DNA of 64,000 nucleotides from Amphibalanus amphitrite (Eukaryota > Arthropoda > Thecostraca > Balanomorpha > Balanidae): NCBI RefSeq assembly GCF_019059575.1, contig NW_024883490.1, positions 17,778 through 81,777 of the forward strand, written 5' to 3'. The notes beneath the pieces are model-generated. The model was not told the origin of the DNA and did no database searches. It worked only from the letters and a program-made list of their open reading frames with translations. Shown in pieces: positions 12,801 through 22,037 of this stretch (position 1 is the first letter of the stretch; each line of letters begins with the position of its first letter). The position numbers were made by a program, and so were the translations under genes.

Positions 12801-13234
12801 CAAGCCTCAACATACACATGCGGACCCACACTGGGGAGCGGCCGCACGGTTGCTCTATCTGCAAGGCACGGTTCTTTGAACGGTCACATCTTACTGCACA
12901 CATGCGGACCCACACTGGGGAGCGGCCGTTCGGCTGCTCCATCTGCACGGCACGGTTCACTGAACGGTCTACCCTAACAAAACACATGCGCACCCACACA
13001 GGGGAGCGGCCGTACGGCTGCTCCATCTGCCCGGCACGGTTCACTCAGCGGGTTAAGGCCACCGCACACTATCCATTCGGCCGGTTCATTCGGTCGTCAC
13101 AGCGGCGATTTTCTCGCGCAAGTGTCTATATCGGCCGAATGGCCGAATCGCTTAGAGCAGAAATATCGTCGTTGAAATATCGCCTAAACTGTTGTAACCG
13201 AATTCCAAGAGCGCAAGTAATGAATGTTTTATAA
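3625..13234 (+). CDS. PRDM9: PRDM9-like histone methyltransferase gene (N-terminal region, knuckle, PR/SET, C2H2 array), gene-level span
   Basis: Exons join in consistent phases: 3625-3825, 3984-4132, 4248-4321, 4561-4644, 4839-4915, 5305-5398, 5569-5681, 9222-9364, 9551-9684, then zinc-finger exon B from 12399. The product would be about 634 residues. It contains a C-x2-C/C-x2-H knuckle (C171, C174, C182, H185) and a SET domain (about 196-340) with LPPSL, GPYEG, NWLRRVNCAR, EEEQN, VAFQYRGQ and ELLVYY, then C2H2 fingers. This order and these motifs are specific to PRDM9/PRDM7. In vertebrates PRDM9 trimethylates H3K4 and H3K36 at sites chosen by its fingers and sets meiotic recombination hotspots; that role here is inference. 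Joining exon A instead meets a stop at 10188. No KRAB exon is visible, so the N-terminus may be incomplete. PRDM9 is the best call; another PRDM protein is unlikely because of the knuckle. Confidence 0.82.
3984..4132 (+). CDS. PRDM9: PRDM9-like exon 2
   Basis: Acceptor CCGGTCTAG ends at 3983 and the donor follows GACAG at 4132, leaving phase 2. It encodes a serine-rich acidic segment (PSSPSVSDDDPLSD) with a second VKEEKY motif that fits the SUMO pattern, then PRSPSPSEDF. Low complexity; supported mainly by clean splice sites and by the open frame linking exons 1 and 3. Confidence 0.7.
4248..4321 (+). CDS. PRDM9: PRDM9-like exon 3
   Basis: A strong acceptor (TGTCTGTTCTTTCAG) precedes 4248 and the donor GGTAAGT follows 4321. 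The peptide is about 25 residues (SACFISNAKRSLLLG, then a short tail) and carries no known motif. The frame is open and the phases (2 in, 1 out) match both neighbours. Confidence 0.7.
4561..4644 (+). CDS. PRDM9: PRDM9-like exon 4, segment just before the zinc knuckle
   Basis: Acceptor ATTTATTGCAG ends at 4560 and the donor ATAT|GTGAGT follows 4644 (phase 1 in, 1 out). It encodes VFAEGVFIKSQRLVI and then NYRDVDGLDDSNI. The second part aligns in position and character with the short stretch between the SSXRD motif and the knuckle of vertebrate PRDM9 (a Y-[KR]-[DE]-V core followed by an acidic run). Confidence 0.75.
4839..4915 (+). CDS. PRDM9: PRDM9-like exon 5, pre-SET zinc knuckle
   Basis: Acceptor TTTCTGACAG ends at 4838 and the donor CCAAG|GTAAGA follows 4915 (phase 0 out). 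It encodes FCDVCCRDWDGECPVHGP and then LKIIHDTK. The C-x2-C ... C-x2-H arrangement followed directly by GP is the zinc knuckle that precedes the SET domain in PRDM9 and PRDM7. It is the best single marker that this is PRDM9 and not another PRDM family member. Confidence 0.88.
5305..5398 (+). CDS. PRDM9: PRDM9-like exon 6, start of SET domain
   Basis: Acceptor GAACATTCCAG ends at 5304 and the donor ACCG|GTAAGT follows 5398 (phase 1). It encodes ARPGIGDVDRDVKTL and then PPSLSSGPS. The LPPSL..GPS motif corresponds to the LPPGL..GPS motif at the start of the PRDM9 SET domain. Confidence 0.85.
5569..5681 (+). CDS. PRDM9: PRDM9-like exon 7, SET domain (GPYEG)
   Basis: Acceptor TTTGATTCCAG ends at 5568 and the donor GGCAG|GTCAGT follows 5681 (phase 0). 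It encodes GVLAEKDIPARQRL, then GPYEGTLTTEQ and TTGYRWQ. GPYEG and the GY-x-W motif are conserved SET positions in PRDM9. The following intron is 3.5 kb, but only about 200 bp of it is not transposon. Confidence 0.88.
5761..6397 (+). mobile_element. TTAA element (family A), diverged copy 1, in the SET intron
   Basis: TTAA at 5757-5760 precedes AGGTAGATTATGACC; the right end CTCATTATCTCCCT stops at 6397 and is followed by TTAG, a mutated target copy. The ends match the full family copies at 28488-30498 and 50214-56391. It is 637 bp against about 1,015 bp for those copies (insertions removed), so it is internally deleted or an older subfamily. Confidence 0.75.
6409..9104. mobile_element. 2.7-kb hAT-type non-autonomous element in the SET intron
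   Basis: Termini CAGGGGCGCCGCCAC and GTGGCGGCGCCCATG are inverted repeats, flanked by an exact 8-bp duplication GAAAACAT (6401-6408 and 9105-9112), the hAT hallmark. No transposase is recognisable inside. Contents: a GC-rich near-palindromic segment at about 6990-7110, a (TCTGAA)n stretch near 7961-7980, the tandem repeat at 8436-8800, and G7/C7-rich terminal blocks at 9030-9090. Confidence 0.85.
8436..8800 (+). repeat. Tandem repeat, about 129-bp period, inside the intronic hAT
   Basis: Three imperfect units start near 8442, 8571 and 8697. Shared landmarks are AACTAACTTGTGCAC or AACTGACTTTTGCAC, CTAACCGGTCCCTAAC, CAGCCGTTCTCGAGATCTGG and GTGCGCACGTGCA. Units 1 and 2 are clearly alike; unit 3 is degenerate. 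Confidence 0.7.
9222..9364 (+). CDS. PRDM9: PRDM9-like exon 8, SET domain core
   Basis: Acceptor TTTGCTACCACAG ends at 9221 and the donor TTCAG|GTGCGT follows 9364 (phase 2). It encodes CSNWLRRVNCARSEEEQNIV and then AFQYRGQVYF. The NW-x-R-x-VNCAR-x2-EEQN block and the VAFQY block are the most diagnostic stretch of the PRDM9 SET domain, contributing to cofactor and substrate binding in the characterised vertebrate enzymes. No residue that would obviously abolish the fold is missing. Confidence 0.92.
9551..9684 (+). CDS. PRDM9: PRDM9-like exon 9, end of SET domain and linker
   Basis: Acceptor CTCCCTATGCAG ends at 9550 and the donor TCTTCAG|GTCAGT follows 9684 (phase 1). It encodes RTSKPVPRGSELLVYYADDS, then a serine/threonine-rich linker. 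ELLVYY holds the tyrosine pair (Y326-Y327) at the place of the catalytic tyrosine of the PRDM9 SET domain (LLVWY in mammals). The next 309 bp contain no stop in this frame and are a multiple of three, so retention of that intron would also be readable. Confidence 0.88.
9994..10972 (+). pseudogene. PRDM9: Zinc-finger terminal exon A (11 C2H2 fingers, frameshifted after finger 2, 3' end truncated)
   Basis: The acceptor (GTGTATTCTTCAG, phase 1) fits exon 9. Fingers 1 and 2 (QCPQC..., KCEWC...) differ from the rest and are conserved in all three copies. A single base is missing at about 10189 (CCATAGG for CCATACGG), which gives TAG at 10188-10190. The remaining nine fingers read on in another frame to the TGA at 10970-10972. 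Array fingers share the frame YGCSIC-x-ARF...[10 protein letters not shown]. Their contact residues (-1, 2, 3, 6) are RSGD, ESTR, KSAI, VASN, ESNR, LGSM, RGDK, RSHR and RSYT. Finger 11 is broken by a short direct duplication (CGATACGCACATG at 10908 and 10925), and the basic tail of copies B and C is missing. It is a decayed exon, or an intact one with an assembly error; I cannot tell which. Confidence 0.82.
10973..12398 (+). other. Spacer between zinc-finger exons A and B
   Basis: No gene seen. AT-rich, with a CTCTTTACGT motif repeated at about 11612-11660 and once near 12137. The last 80 bp hold the acceptor of exon B (TCTCAATGTCTTTCACAG). Unlike the sequences upstream of A and C, which are alike (TGGCATGGAACG, ATGGCCTTTCTTCTT, GTGTATTCTTCAGG), the sequence upstream of B is diverged. 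Confidence 0.5.
12399..13234 (+). CDS. PRDM9: Zinc-finger terminal exon B, 5' part: seven intact fingers, then read-through into a Harbinger element
   Basis: It begins after TTTCACAG in phase 1, so the SET exons can splice to it in frame. Fingers 1-2 are the conserved pair (LQCPYC..., FKCERC...). Fingers 3-7 have contact residues (-1, 2, 3, 6) QAHT, DSSG, VSSI, ESHA and ESTK. Finger 8 starts YGCSICPARFTQRV and is then cut by the element inserted at 13056. The frame runs on through element sequence for 59 codons to the TAA at 13232-13234. This is the only zinc-finger exon with no frameshift up to the insertion, so a SET-plus-seven-finger protein could be made from it. The inserted terminus would supply the C-terminus (HYPFGRFIRSSQRRFSRAS and onward), and a new polyadenylation site would be required. 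Confidence 0.8.
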
Positions 13235-13587
13235 TGAATATTGGAAAAGACCAAATATAATCCAGCTTCATATATTTAGTGCATCGTTCAAAAAAGAAAC
13301 AAAATTATAGGTTAATTGCAGTTTGAGTAGGTAGCTTGCTTGATAATGAAAACAAATTGGCTGTTAAAAACATTGAACAAAGTACACCGACTATTGAGGT
13401 CTAAATGGTCTGAGCATATCGCAAGCGATTAACCAAACTTAGCAACATTAATGTGCATTGTATTGATGCTCTGGGACCAAAAGATTTAGTTATCTGCATG
13501 CTGAGCCACCAAACAACCCGTACACACTTCAACTAGCCATCGCGATACTGTACTTCAAGCTGGCACTCCAGAGGGTGCAGGAGAGAC

Positions 13588-14103
13588 GCAGACCCTTGGT
13601 CCGGCGCATGGGGTCAGCGACGTGCTGCAGCGCCGAGACGAGCTGGGCGAGCACGCCAACCGAGAGCAGGAGCTTCGGCTCAACGACCCCCAGCGACACA
13701 GGTTCAGTATTTCCGACTGAGCTAGGGAGCCTTCAGCCTCCTGCTAGCACAGATCGAGGGCCAGATCGCCCGCTCGACCACCACCTTCCTCCAGCCGGTG
13801 AGCGCACCGTTGCGGCTGGCGATTACACCCCACTATCTGGCGTCGGGGGCTGAATTTTCCGCTCTGGCGCCGAGCTACCGGCTCGCGGAGTCGACCACGC
13901 GCGCGTTGGTGTACATCTGTTGCGCGATCGTGAACGTCTGCGGTGCAGTGTACCTGCCGGAGCCGACGGAGGAGACGTTGCGCGGCAGTGAGCGGAAGTT
14001 CCGGGAGCGATGGCTTTTTTCGAACCGCTTTTACACACTGACCGAAAGCCAGGTCGGCATCATTCAACGGTTTAGCCACCTGTTGTACACTTTGAACTTT
14101 TGA
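13588..14103 (+). pseudogene. HARBI1-like (PIF/Harbinger) transposase relic
   Basis: The + strand reads DVLQRRDELGEH...PQRHRFSIS, then after a stop QIEGQIARSTTTFLQP, RLAITPHYLASG, SYRLAESTTRALVY and SERKFRERW. RLAIT-x2-YLASG followed by a short helix-turn-helix-like segment and F-x-E-x-W is the conserved region just before the DDE core of HARBI1-type nucleases. In-frame stops are present at about 13720 and at 14101, and the DDE core itself is not seen, so it is dead. It agrees with the TTA target duplication of the element that carries it. The start is approximate. Confidence 0.7.
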
Positions 14104-15327
14104 AGTGCTGCGAGCGTTTCGACTGGGCACGGCTGCTCCTTGCGGACACTGGTGATGCCGGCACCGACCGCTCCAGAGACGGGGCTGGCCCGAGCGCCGG
14201 CCTTGGAGCTGGTGCTGCTTGCCGGGGCGCCGGCCCCGGGGACAGAGCTGGTGCGCCGGCCGTTTGCGGTTCAGCTGGTGCCTCATCGTCCAGGAAGACT
14301 CGTGTTTCATGAAACTGGCTTGTTGTGTACCGCTTGAATGAGATCCACTTCTCCGACCCAACTGAAAACATAGGGACTTTGTTAATTTTGAACGCCACCT
14401 GTTGTGCTGCTGGGCCCACGACCCGCGTCATCGTTTTAGCCCGAGTCATCCATCCTCTTGGGTCCAGCCCACCTCGAGTGAGGCCACTGCAATGGCGTGT
14501 TTATAGGTATATTGGTAATGACACTCGGTGCACCCTCCACACCAGCTGAGCCGACAGTAGATGTCGCCTCTGCTGCCTGCTGGGAGACGCGCGCGCCATC
14601 TAAAGGCGGGTTGGTGGAACAGCTATCAAAGGTCCGCTCATCACACTGAAATGTGTACAACTGTACACAAAGGTCGATCTGCACTGGTTGGAGTGGACAC
14701 ATCTACCTGGTTCATTGACCCGGCAGAGAAGAAAACTATCACTATTGTGAAAGATCTCTGGGGAATAAATGATACACAAAACAGTATTGAATGGTGAATA
14801 GCTACTACAGAAGGGACAGGTGGCTATTTTTATATTTGTTCAGTGCCATTACATTTTATTTAACATAAAATGAGCTCCTGTACAGAGCAGACAAAAACAC
14901 ACAAAAAAACACATTCAGCATGCTGATCTCACAACTCTTTCAATGCAAATATTGCATGCAAGTGTTTGTGTGCATCCCATAAAGCCTCCAGACTTTTCTT
15001 TCATGGCCCTACGTTTGACACATCCAACATCTTGATCTGGCAGAAACACAGAAAAAGGAAAAATACTCTGAAAAATGGAATTTCTATTATAGTTTGACAA
15101 CTCAGATTTTGAATTATGGCACTTCTTGTACCATAAGAAAGAGTTGTGCTCAACACTTTCACCAACCATGCAATAAAGTACCTACATATCTAATATCAGT
15201 TGGGCAAACTAGACCTTTGGAATCAAAATATGGAGGCATCAAAAGATTGATTCCTTTTGGGCATAAATGCAGACCATTTCTAACTTACCAATCACATAAA
15301 AATAAGAGAGTGTTTCAAAAAGGAGCA

Positions 15328-17158
15328 CAGTCGGGGAAACTGTGGTAAAATCTTGCCATTTTTAGCAGTCTGCTATTTTTAGCAGAAATCTGCTAAAAAT
15401 GGGTACGGACCTGCTAAAAATGGGTACGCACGTGACGTCATCGTACCCAAATATAGCAGATTTGGGTACGGACCCATACAAAAACAGATTTGCGCACTAC
15501 TTGAAGCAAATGCGCATCAAATGCCTGGCAGATTCATGATGAGAATAGTGCTGAGAGTGTCCTCTTCTATTTTCTTTCAGATCCGACTATTTTTTAATAA
15601 GATATTGCCATTGGAAGATGAATGCACTGAAATTTCCTAGAAATTGGTCATTGTTTTAGGTATTTTATGTTTCTTCTATTAAGAATAGACAGAAAATAAT
15701 GTTGAAAACAAAATCTAGCAAAAAAATACATAAGGTTGAGATTCATTACTAGAACAGGCCATCACTATAACAAACACAATTTGGCATGATTGGTTGACAC
15801 ACATGTTATCAAGGTCATACCATTGAAGGGGTAAATAGCTATGTAGGCATATTTTAATAGTTAATTTAGCCGTTTATGTGGTTTTTTAAGATGACCCTGG
15901 CCACAGTGTTTCTTATAATGGTAAATTTGGCACATAGCATTGCCTGGTTTTGTTCAAACAGCAGCTTATACCCTGCTGGATTTTGGCACGACTTTTCAAC
16001 CTTAATGGTTAGGATGTCATTTTAGTGGTTTAATAATCCATTTTGGTTAAAAATGTTACCTCCATCTTATTCTCCAGACTTTAAAGTGTATGTAATGACC
16101 AGCTATTTTGAGTGAAGACAATTCTTTTTTGGGAAATGAGTAGAAGTTTGGCACAGCCTAGCAGTCAAACACGTCAGGCTGCAGGCTGGTGGTCAATTAT
16201 TTACTATTTTTTTCACATGTTTTGTTCCTCAAGATGACTATTATTTTCAAAAATCAACATCAAATTGCCAAACCTTAAACATTGGTGTGGGTGTGTGTTT
16301 ATTTGTTGATCATTATCATTGCATACTGATTGCGTGACCAGATGAATATTGAATGTTGCATGGTGTGAGTCTACCACAGATCTTACGAGGGCCATATGGG
16401 TAATCGGGCTTCACGGTTTAAGAACCTGATGCTATTTCTGTATGTGTCTGCATGCTTTTGCCTGTTTGAAATGCATACTGTCTCAGTCTTGTCTGGACGT
16501 ACTAGGACTTAGTAAACTTTGGTATGTGAGGTTCATGATGACACGTATTGCAGTAATCAGACTGTTTTCAAGAAGCCTTCCACACTTTTGAATGCTGTAA
16601 AAAGCTCTCTCTCCCTCGCTCTCTCTCTCTCTCTGTCTCTGTCTCTGTCTGTCTCTGTCTCTGTTTCTGTTTCTGTCTCTGTCTCTGTTTCAGCCTGGTC
16701 AACTGTGCCATTGCCTTAAGATGGTGCTGCTAGGCAACAGTGTACTGCCTCCTCTGGTGGATGGAGTGGGCGTGGGGTGCCAAAGCTCAGTTATACATGT
16801 ACATTTCACCATTAATCAATAGATACATAGATATATCTTCTGCTATTTTTAGCAGATGCAGCTGCTAAAAATAGCAGTTCTAATAATATTTGGGGCTTCC
16901 TGAATCAGCAAGATTTACAGCATTGTTCCATAAAGTTTTTAGGCAAATGATAGGTTCATTTGAAAATGTGAGAATTGTAGTATAGAAATTGCATGCAAAA
17001 TAGTGTGTTTCTGAGTGAAAGATGAATGTTTGACCAGTTTTCAAACAGTACTTTTTACCGTACCCATTTTTAGCAGATTCGTACCCATTTTAAGCAGAAT
17101 TCTGCTAAAAATAGCAGACTGCTAAAAATGGCAGATTTTACCATAGTTTCCCCGACTG
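15328..17158. mobile_element. 1.8-kb DNA element with 4-bp duplication, nested innermost
   Basis: Termini CAGTCGGGGAAACT and AGTTTCCCCGACTG are exact inverted repeats, flanked by AGCA at 15324-15327 and 17159-17162. Inside each end are repeated TTTTTAGCAG/CTGCTAAAAA motifs (15358-15420 and 17065-17135), which also recur near 16842-16880. No transposase is recognised; superfamily unassigned. Confidence 0.8.
16604..16692 (+). repeat. CT/TCTG-rich microsatellite
   Basis: Pure CT dinucleotides from about 16604 pass into CTGTCT and TCTGTT hexamer-like repeats up to about 16692. Low-complexity tract within the innermost element. Confidence 0.9.
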
Positions 17159-18768
17159 AGCATGCCTGATCTTGAACAGAAATGCTCGAACTATCTCCTA
17201 AGCAAAATAATATTGCTCCTATCATAACAATTTGAATTATATAGGTAGTGAAAGGCAATCAAGGAATTGATTCACTTTAAACAGATAATCATAATATTGA
17301 TTCCTCATCAGCTGGCTAATCATTATTTTGATTCACAGGTAATGTTAACAGATAGGCAACAATGACTTGCAAGAATACAGCATTTATCTCGCTATTATTC
17401 TCATTTAGTGGTATCCTCAGCACCAGAACTGATACCTATAGCATTGTTGTACTTTACCTTCACTACATTTGATAACAATTCACAATTTTTAAATGTCAAG
17501 AATACAAAAACTGAAGCAACAGGTAAAAACCATATAAATAATATAAAAGCACTACAACAATGATAATTAGGGGTTTAAAAATTTCATTTTGCCATTTTAC
17601 ACAAATACTGATTGGTTAGTATGTGATTCATGATACCAAAATAACATACAGTGTGATTTCCTCAAAACAGCTTTTACCTGATGGACAGTGGCTCTGTCTT
17701 TTTCCCATTCACAAAGCCAAAGGGACAATTTCTCAGCTTTGAGGTAACACTTTTTGCAAGCCTACCACATTTTTCTACCTTTTAAAAGAAAAATCTCACC
17801 GTCATGGGCCTTTTTTCAACCGTAACGATTCATTTGAAGTCAAAAGTGTACCCAAATGAATCAAAAAATTGATTCCATGCCCATATTTGGTCATGGCTCC
17901 TCCCACCAGAATCAAATTATTGATGCCTCTATATTTTGATTCCAAAAGTCTAGTTTGCCCAACTGATATGTGACACATTAGTGCGACAGTAGCCTGTTGG
18001 AGGCAATGTGAATGAAATGATAAATGAAAACCCAGATTGCATGGTAAGAACATTATATAAGAACATTACAGGTACTTTCAATGACTTTGACTTGCAGGGT
18101 TTGAATTTTGATTAAATAATTTAAGAATAGCTCCTTGAAACCTAGAACAATTGTGTCCAGCATTTCAAGTTACTGGCAAAAGCAGAAAATATTTGCTTAT
18201 ATGGATAATAAATGGCCATTTTCCAAGAATACCTACTGTGGCATTGAGTAGTAGACAAATTTATGCCCACTGACTATGTATAATCATGGCAAATGGAGAA
18301 AATGGGGAAATGGAAATTGAAATTGAAATGAATAGTGGATCAGAGATGGTTGAAAGTTGAAACCAATATTTAAACAACATTTCAATCTGAATCACATATG
18401 CAATTGACAAAATACACAACACAGATATTCATTCGAATACTTACTTCATTTCCATCGCAAACAACTCCACACCACACGAGCCCCTCACATGATTGGAATG
18501 TAAACAACACTTGTCAAGGTTGTATGAAAACAATATGGCGGCTGTTGATTTTCGGCCGCTAAATGACTGCTTCGGCGAGAAAAGTTCAACCGGTCGAACT
18601 TTTTTTCGGTCGTCGCGTGAACATCGCTTGGGCCGAATGCCTGAATAATATGAGCCGAATGCACCGTCGTTGGTTCGTTGTTTCGGCCGATATAAAGACT
18701 CGCGCGAGAAAATCGCTGCTGTAACGGCCGAATGAACCGGCCGAATGGCTAGTGTGCGGTGGCCTTTA

Positions 18769-18950
18769 CTCTCACTCAACACATGCGGACCCACACGGGG
18801 GAGCGGCCGTACGGCTGCTCACACTGCCAGGCCCGGTTCACTCAACGGGCATATCTCTTCAGACACATGCGGACCCACGCGAAGAGCGGCCACACGGTTG
18901 CCTCTACATCAGCAACGGTTCGGCAGTTTGACACAAAAAATACGTTTTAA
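18769..18950 (+). pseudogene. PRDM9: Zinc-finger exon B, 3' part: rest of finger 8, finger 9 and C-terminal tail
   Basis: This continues exon B after the Harbinger element. It reads [13 protein letters not shown], then finger 9 ([10 protein letters not shown], contacts QAYR), then a basic tail ([17 protein letters not shown]) and TAA at 18948-18950. The CSHC last finger and the tail are shared with exon C (KTGRTAATTLTVR), so they are the ancestral C-terminus. It is disconnected from its promoter-side half by 5.7 kb. It could rejoin only if the element were excised or spliced out. Confidence 0.82.
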
Positions 18951-19809
18951 AGTGGTTGGTTCACTGGTGAGAATAACAAGCTGTGAGTGACCGAAGCGGT
19001 AAATCGTTTGAATGTCGAAACACAGTGCTGAGGCTTCACGACAAGTGCATGACCAGCCCCCGTTGTACGTTAGTTATTCGTGTTATAGCTCTGACTCTCG
19101 TTTGTGAGCTTCGTGGCTACCAGTGTCATATCTGGTTTGTTTGTACTTATCCGGTGTGATTCAGTGGTTCTGTATTTAATAAGCCGCCCTTACATAGGAG
19201 GAAAGGACTGTGGAACTGTCGTTATTTTAAGCGCCGTAGCGCCATTTTAACCCATTAATGCCGCTTGGGTCATGTATGACCCAAAAGCAAAATCTTAATG
19301 TTTCTTCTCAATGGAGGCAAGTGGCACTTTGATGAACTTGCGCGTGTGTTTTGTCGATTTTGTGGGTTTAGTGACGACAGTCGGAGCGGCATAAAACTGG
19401 TGTGAGCTCGTCCACTGAAGTTTCTGGAGCCAAAGACGACGGGACTGCACAGCCGCCGGTCACTGACAATGGCGCGCCGTCCCAAAAAGTAATGTTGTAT
19501 TATGTTTGCAATTTACTATCTGTTGAATGATCGTCTACCTATTTAAATTTGTCTGAAAAAGTATGACATGTATTTTTGCCCTTCTTCTCGTCACCGGATA
19601 ACTTTTGTTCCTCAATAAATATCCTTGGGTCATAAATGACCCAGCCGGCAATAGTGTTATCAATTTACTCAGTACCTATGTTAAATACAATGGAAGCAAC
19701 TGATGATTATACGATTATTTATTTCTGGGGGTTGTGATCAGATCACAGTGGCGGATCCGAAGGAGGGGATCCGCACATCACATGGGTCACTCATGACCCC
19801 CCCCTTGGG

Positions 19810-20435
19810 GCCCGGGGCACCACCGACCTATCAGTAGCACCACAGGCCTGACAGGGGCACCACAAGCCTAGCAAGGGCACCACGGGCCTGTCAGGGGTAC
19901 CACTGCACAGGCTTGTTAGGGGAACCACATGCCTGCAGGAGCACCATCGGCCTAGCAAGGACACCACAGACCTGCCCGAGGCACCAGATGCCTGCCAGGG
20001 GCACCATCGGCCTACCAGGGGCACCATCGGCCTCGCAGAGGCATCACCGGCCTCACAGGGGCACCACCAGCCTCGCAGGGACACCTTGGGCCTGTAAAGG
20101 GCTCCACGGGCCTGTTGGGAGCACTTCAGGCTTGTCAGGGGCACCACAGTCATGCCAGGACCGAGGGGCACCAGCGGCCTAGCAGGGGCACCACAGGCCC
20201 GCCAGGGGCACCACAGGCCTGCCAGGGGCATCACAGGCCTAGCAATGGCACCGCGGACCTGTCAGGGTCTCAAAAAGCCTGTCAGGGGCACCTCAGGCTT
20301 GTCAGGGCCCAGGGGCACCACAGTCCTTCCAGGGACACCATAGGCCTGTCTGGCCTATGGTGTCCCTGACAGTGTCAGGGGCACCAGAAGCCTAGCAGGG
20401 GCGCCACAGGCCTGCCAGCGGCACCACCAGCCTCG
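19810..20435 (+). repeat. 20-bp minisatellite, about 31 units
   Basis: Degenerate tandem units of the form GGGGCACCACAGGCCTGCCA. The same unit in opposite orientation forms the array at 32,075-32,960. The left edge here is preceded by GTGGCGGATCCGAAGG (19749), a hAT-type terminus also found at the edges of the other array, so a hAT-derived carrier is likely. Short open frames through it are by-products of a period that is not a multiple of three. Confidence 0.9.
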
Positions 20436-20477
20436 CCAATGAGACGTCGCAAAGCATTGCAATGCAGTGCGTCTTAA

Positions 20478-21369
20478 CCCTCGCCCATGTAGGGGGGGGG
20501 GGGTTGGTGCAACCCCCCCCCCCTGAGGTTTTTCTTAGCTACACGCCGAACCGTTTCAGATAGCATCCTTTGCGCGACTTTTGGTAAAAAAATTTTTTGT
20601 CAAGGTCATGTCAGGTCACGGAGTTATGACTTCATAAAGGGAACAACCTCCGGCCAGATTTACGCTAAATTGGAGATTGCTTCACAATGGTATAAATGCC
20701 GACTGACCTGATACACTGATGGATTGTTTTAGAATCATAACTGGCTGATTTGACATTGGCACAAAGTCCGTTGACCTTTTCAAGGTTACTAAAGGTCAAG
20801 GTCAGGTCAGTGGCCTCGGTTGACCTGTAATGACTTCTTGCACTTGTATGCCTTTTCGGGGTATTTTGATGCCCTGAATTCGAATTTGCTATCCATTTCA
20901 GGCATAGTCGGTTGTTTCTTGTAGTTCATTTTGGGTCAGGGTCAGGTCAGTGACGTCACACGCCTGACGTGACCCAATGCACAAATGACCTTGCAGACTT
21001 CCGATGCTCCCAACGCATAATTTTTAGAGTTATGACATCGAAATACACACCAAACGATAGAGAATTGATCAAGGATCACGATAGTGAAGGTTTCAAGTCG
21101 ATATCTCTTACCGTTTTGCCGCAATCGGCGCGAAAATCTGAAAAAGTTAGATTTTTCCGAAAATTTGACCTTTGACCGGTCATAAGTAGGTCAAATGTTG
21201 ACCTAGGACCAAAAAATATACCACCAATCGCGAGATCTCGTTGAGAGCAATCCGTTAGTCTTTTCCGCTAAGCTCTACGACGCTTCGTTTTCAAACGCCA
21301 GGGGGGGGGTCGCACCAACCCCCCCCCCTGCATGGGCGAAGGTGGCAAAACACCGTTTACGGGCGAGGG
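20478..21369. mobile_element. TTAA element with G-run/C-run terminal hairpins (family G), copy 1
   Basis: TTAA at 20474-20477 and 21370-21373; termini CCCTCGCCCATG and its inverse GGGCGAGGG. At the left a run of 12 G, the loop TTGGTGCAA and 11 C form a hairpin; at the right a similar G9/C9 pair sits next to TGCATGGGCG. CCCT after TTAA agrees with piggyBac ends. The interior is rich in AGGTCA/TGACCT. No coding. Confidence 0.8.
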
Positions 21370-22031
21370 TTAATATTGATTGGCTGAGACCGCCATACAG
21401 TAGGAATACACTTATTCAGTATACACAATAAGGTATCTAGATAAATCAGTTTTCGTGATAACTCCCATTTGTGACTATACTAATGCCGGTTGGGTCATTT
21501 ATGGCCCATGCCTATAACTTGAGAACCGATGGAACAGTTTTTTAAAGCTTTCACAGTTTTTTTTTACTGGGACCCATGTGGCAAACATTTGTTAAGGATA
21601 ACTTGAGAATCAAAAAATAAAAATTCCGGCATCAATGGGTTATATCGAAATAATGTTTCTCTGTACGGCTTTGGCTCCCTCCAGTATTTGCAGCATTCCG
21701 CATTATGTGCGCAGTCTTTGTCGACAGGGCGCCGGTCTAACGTAGGTTGGCATGTTGTGTAAATCTTTATACTCTGTTCATCCCGTGTACATAAAGGCGG
21801 CTACTGTTGCTATGTGCTGTCTGTACCTACAACTTTACAAGCTTGACGGGGTGTTTCTGTCGTGTCGCCCTCGGCAGATTATGTGACACCTAAGGCATTG
21901 TTTGCATTGCTCTATTGAAGAATGTACTGATACTTCCTAAGGACACTGGACACATGTCTACTAACCAATACCTACTAACTGTGTCTTAGTGTTATGGTGT
22001 TCATGTTGAAGCACATATATTGCCATGTTCG

Positions 22032-22037
22032 AATAAA
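22032..22037 (+). promoter_or_regulatory. Polyadenylation signal AATAAA, copy B
   Basis: AATAAA lies at the end of the conserved 3' flank (ATTGCCATG, then GAATAAACGC). The paralogous position in copy C (31221) keeps the same hexamer and context, which supports function. Confidence 0.65.

Larger units (their letters stand above)
15194..17970. mobile_element. Inverted-repeat element nested in the Harbinger (outer pair)
   Basis: ATCAGTTGGGCAAACTAGAC near 15195 is matched in inverse at 17950-17969 (GTCTAGTTTGCCCAACTGAT), and the similarity continues inward for about 45 bp (GGAATCAAAATAT, GAGGCATCAA). The flanks suggest a 2-bp AT duplication, which is weak. It encloses the element at 15328-17158. 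Confidence 0.6.
13056..18765 (+). mobile_element. 5.7-kb PIF/Harbinger-type transposon inside zinc finger 8 of exon B
   Basis: It is flanked by TTA at 13053-13055 and 18766-18768, the 3-bp target duplication typical of PIF/Harbinger. Inverted termini begin AGGCCACCGCACACTA on the left and its complement on the right, and similarity extends for about 80 bp (shared CATTCGGCCGGTTCATTCGG and GCGATTTTCTCGCGC). Removing it with one TTA restores a regular finger ([13 protein letters not shown]). It carries a HARBI1-like relic at 13588-14103 and a further nested element pair at 15,194-17,970. The remaining sequence (14,104-15,190 and 17,975-18,680) shows nothing coding. Confidence 0.9.
19251..21639. 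mobile_element. TTAA element in the 3' flank of copy B
   Basis: The left end is TTAA then CCCATTAATGCCG (19247 onward); the right end is CGGCATCAATGGG then TTAT (21627-21643). A second inner pair, TGGGTCATGTATGACCC (19266-19282) and GGTTGGGTCATTTATGGCCC (21488-21507), lies near the ends. Copy C lacks it at the corresponding point (26226-26245). It carries the minisatellite and the G-run element below. Confidence 0.65.

Noticed and set aside
10226-13044. Long minus-strand frames through the zinc-finger arrays
   Set aside because: They are the periodic complement of the 84-bp finger repeat (repeating RALQMEQPYG-type peptide) and not genes.
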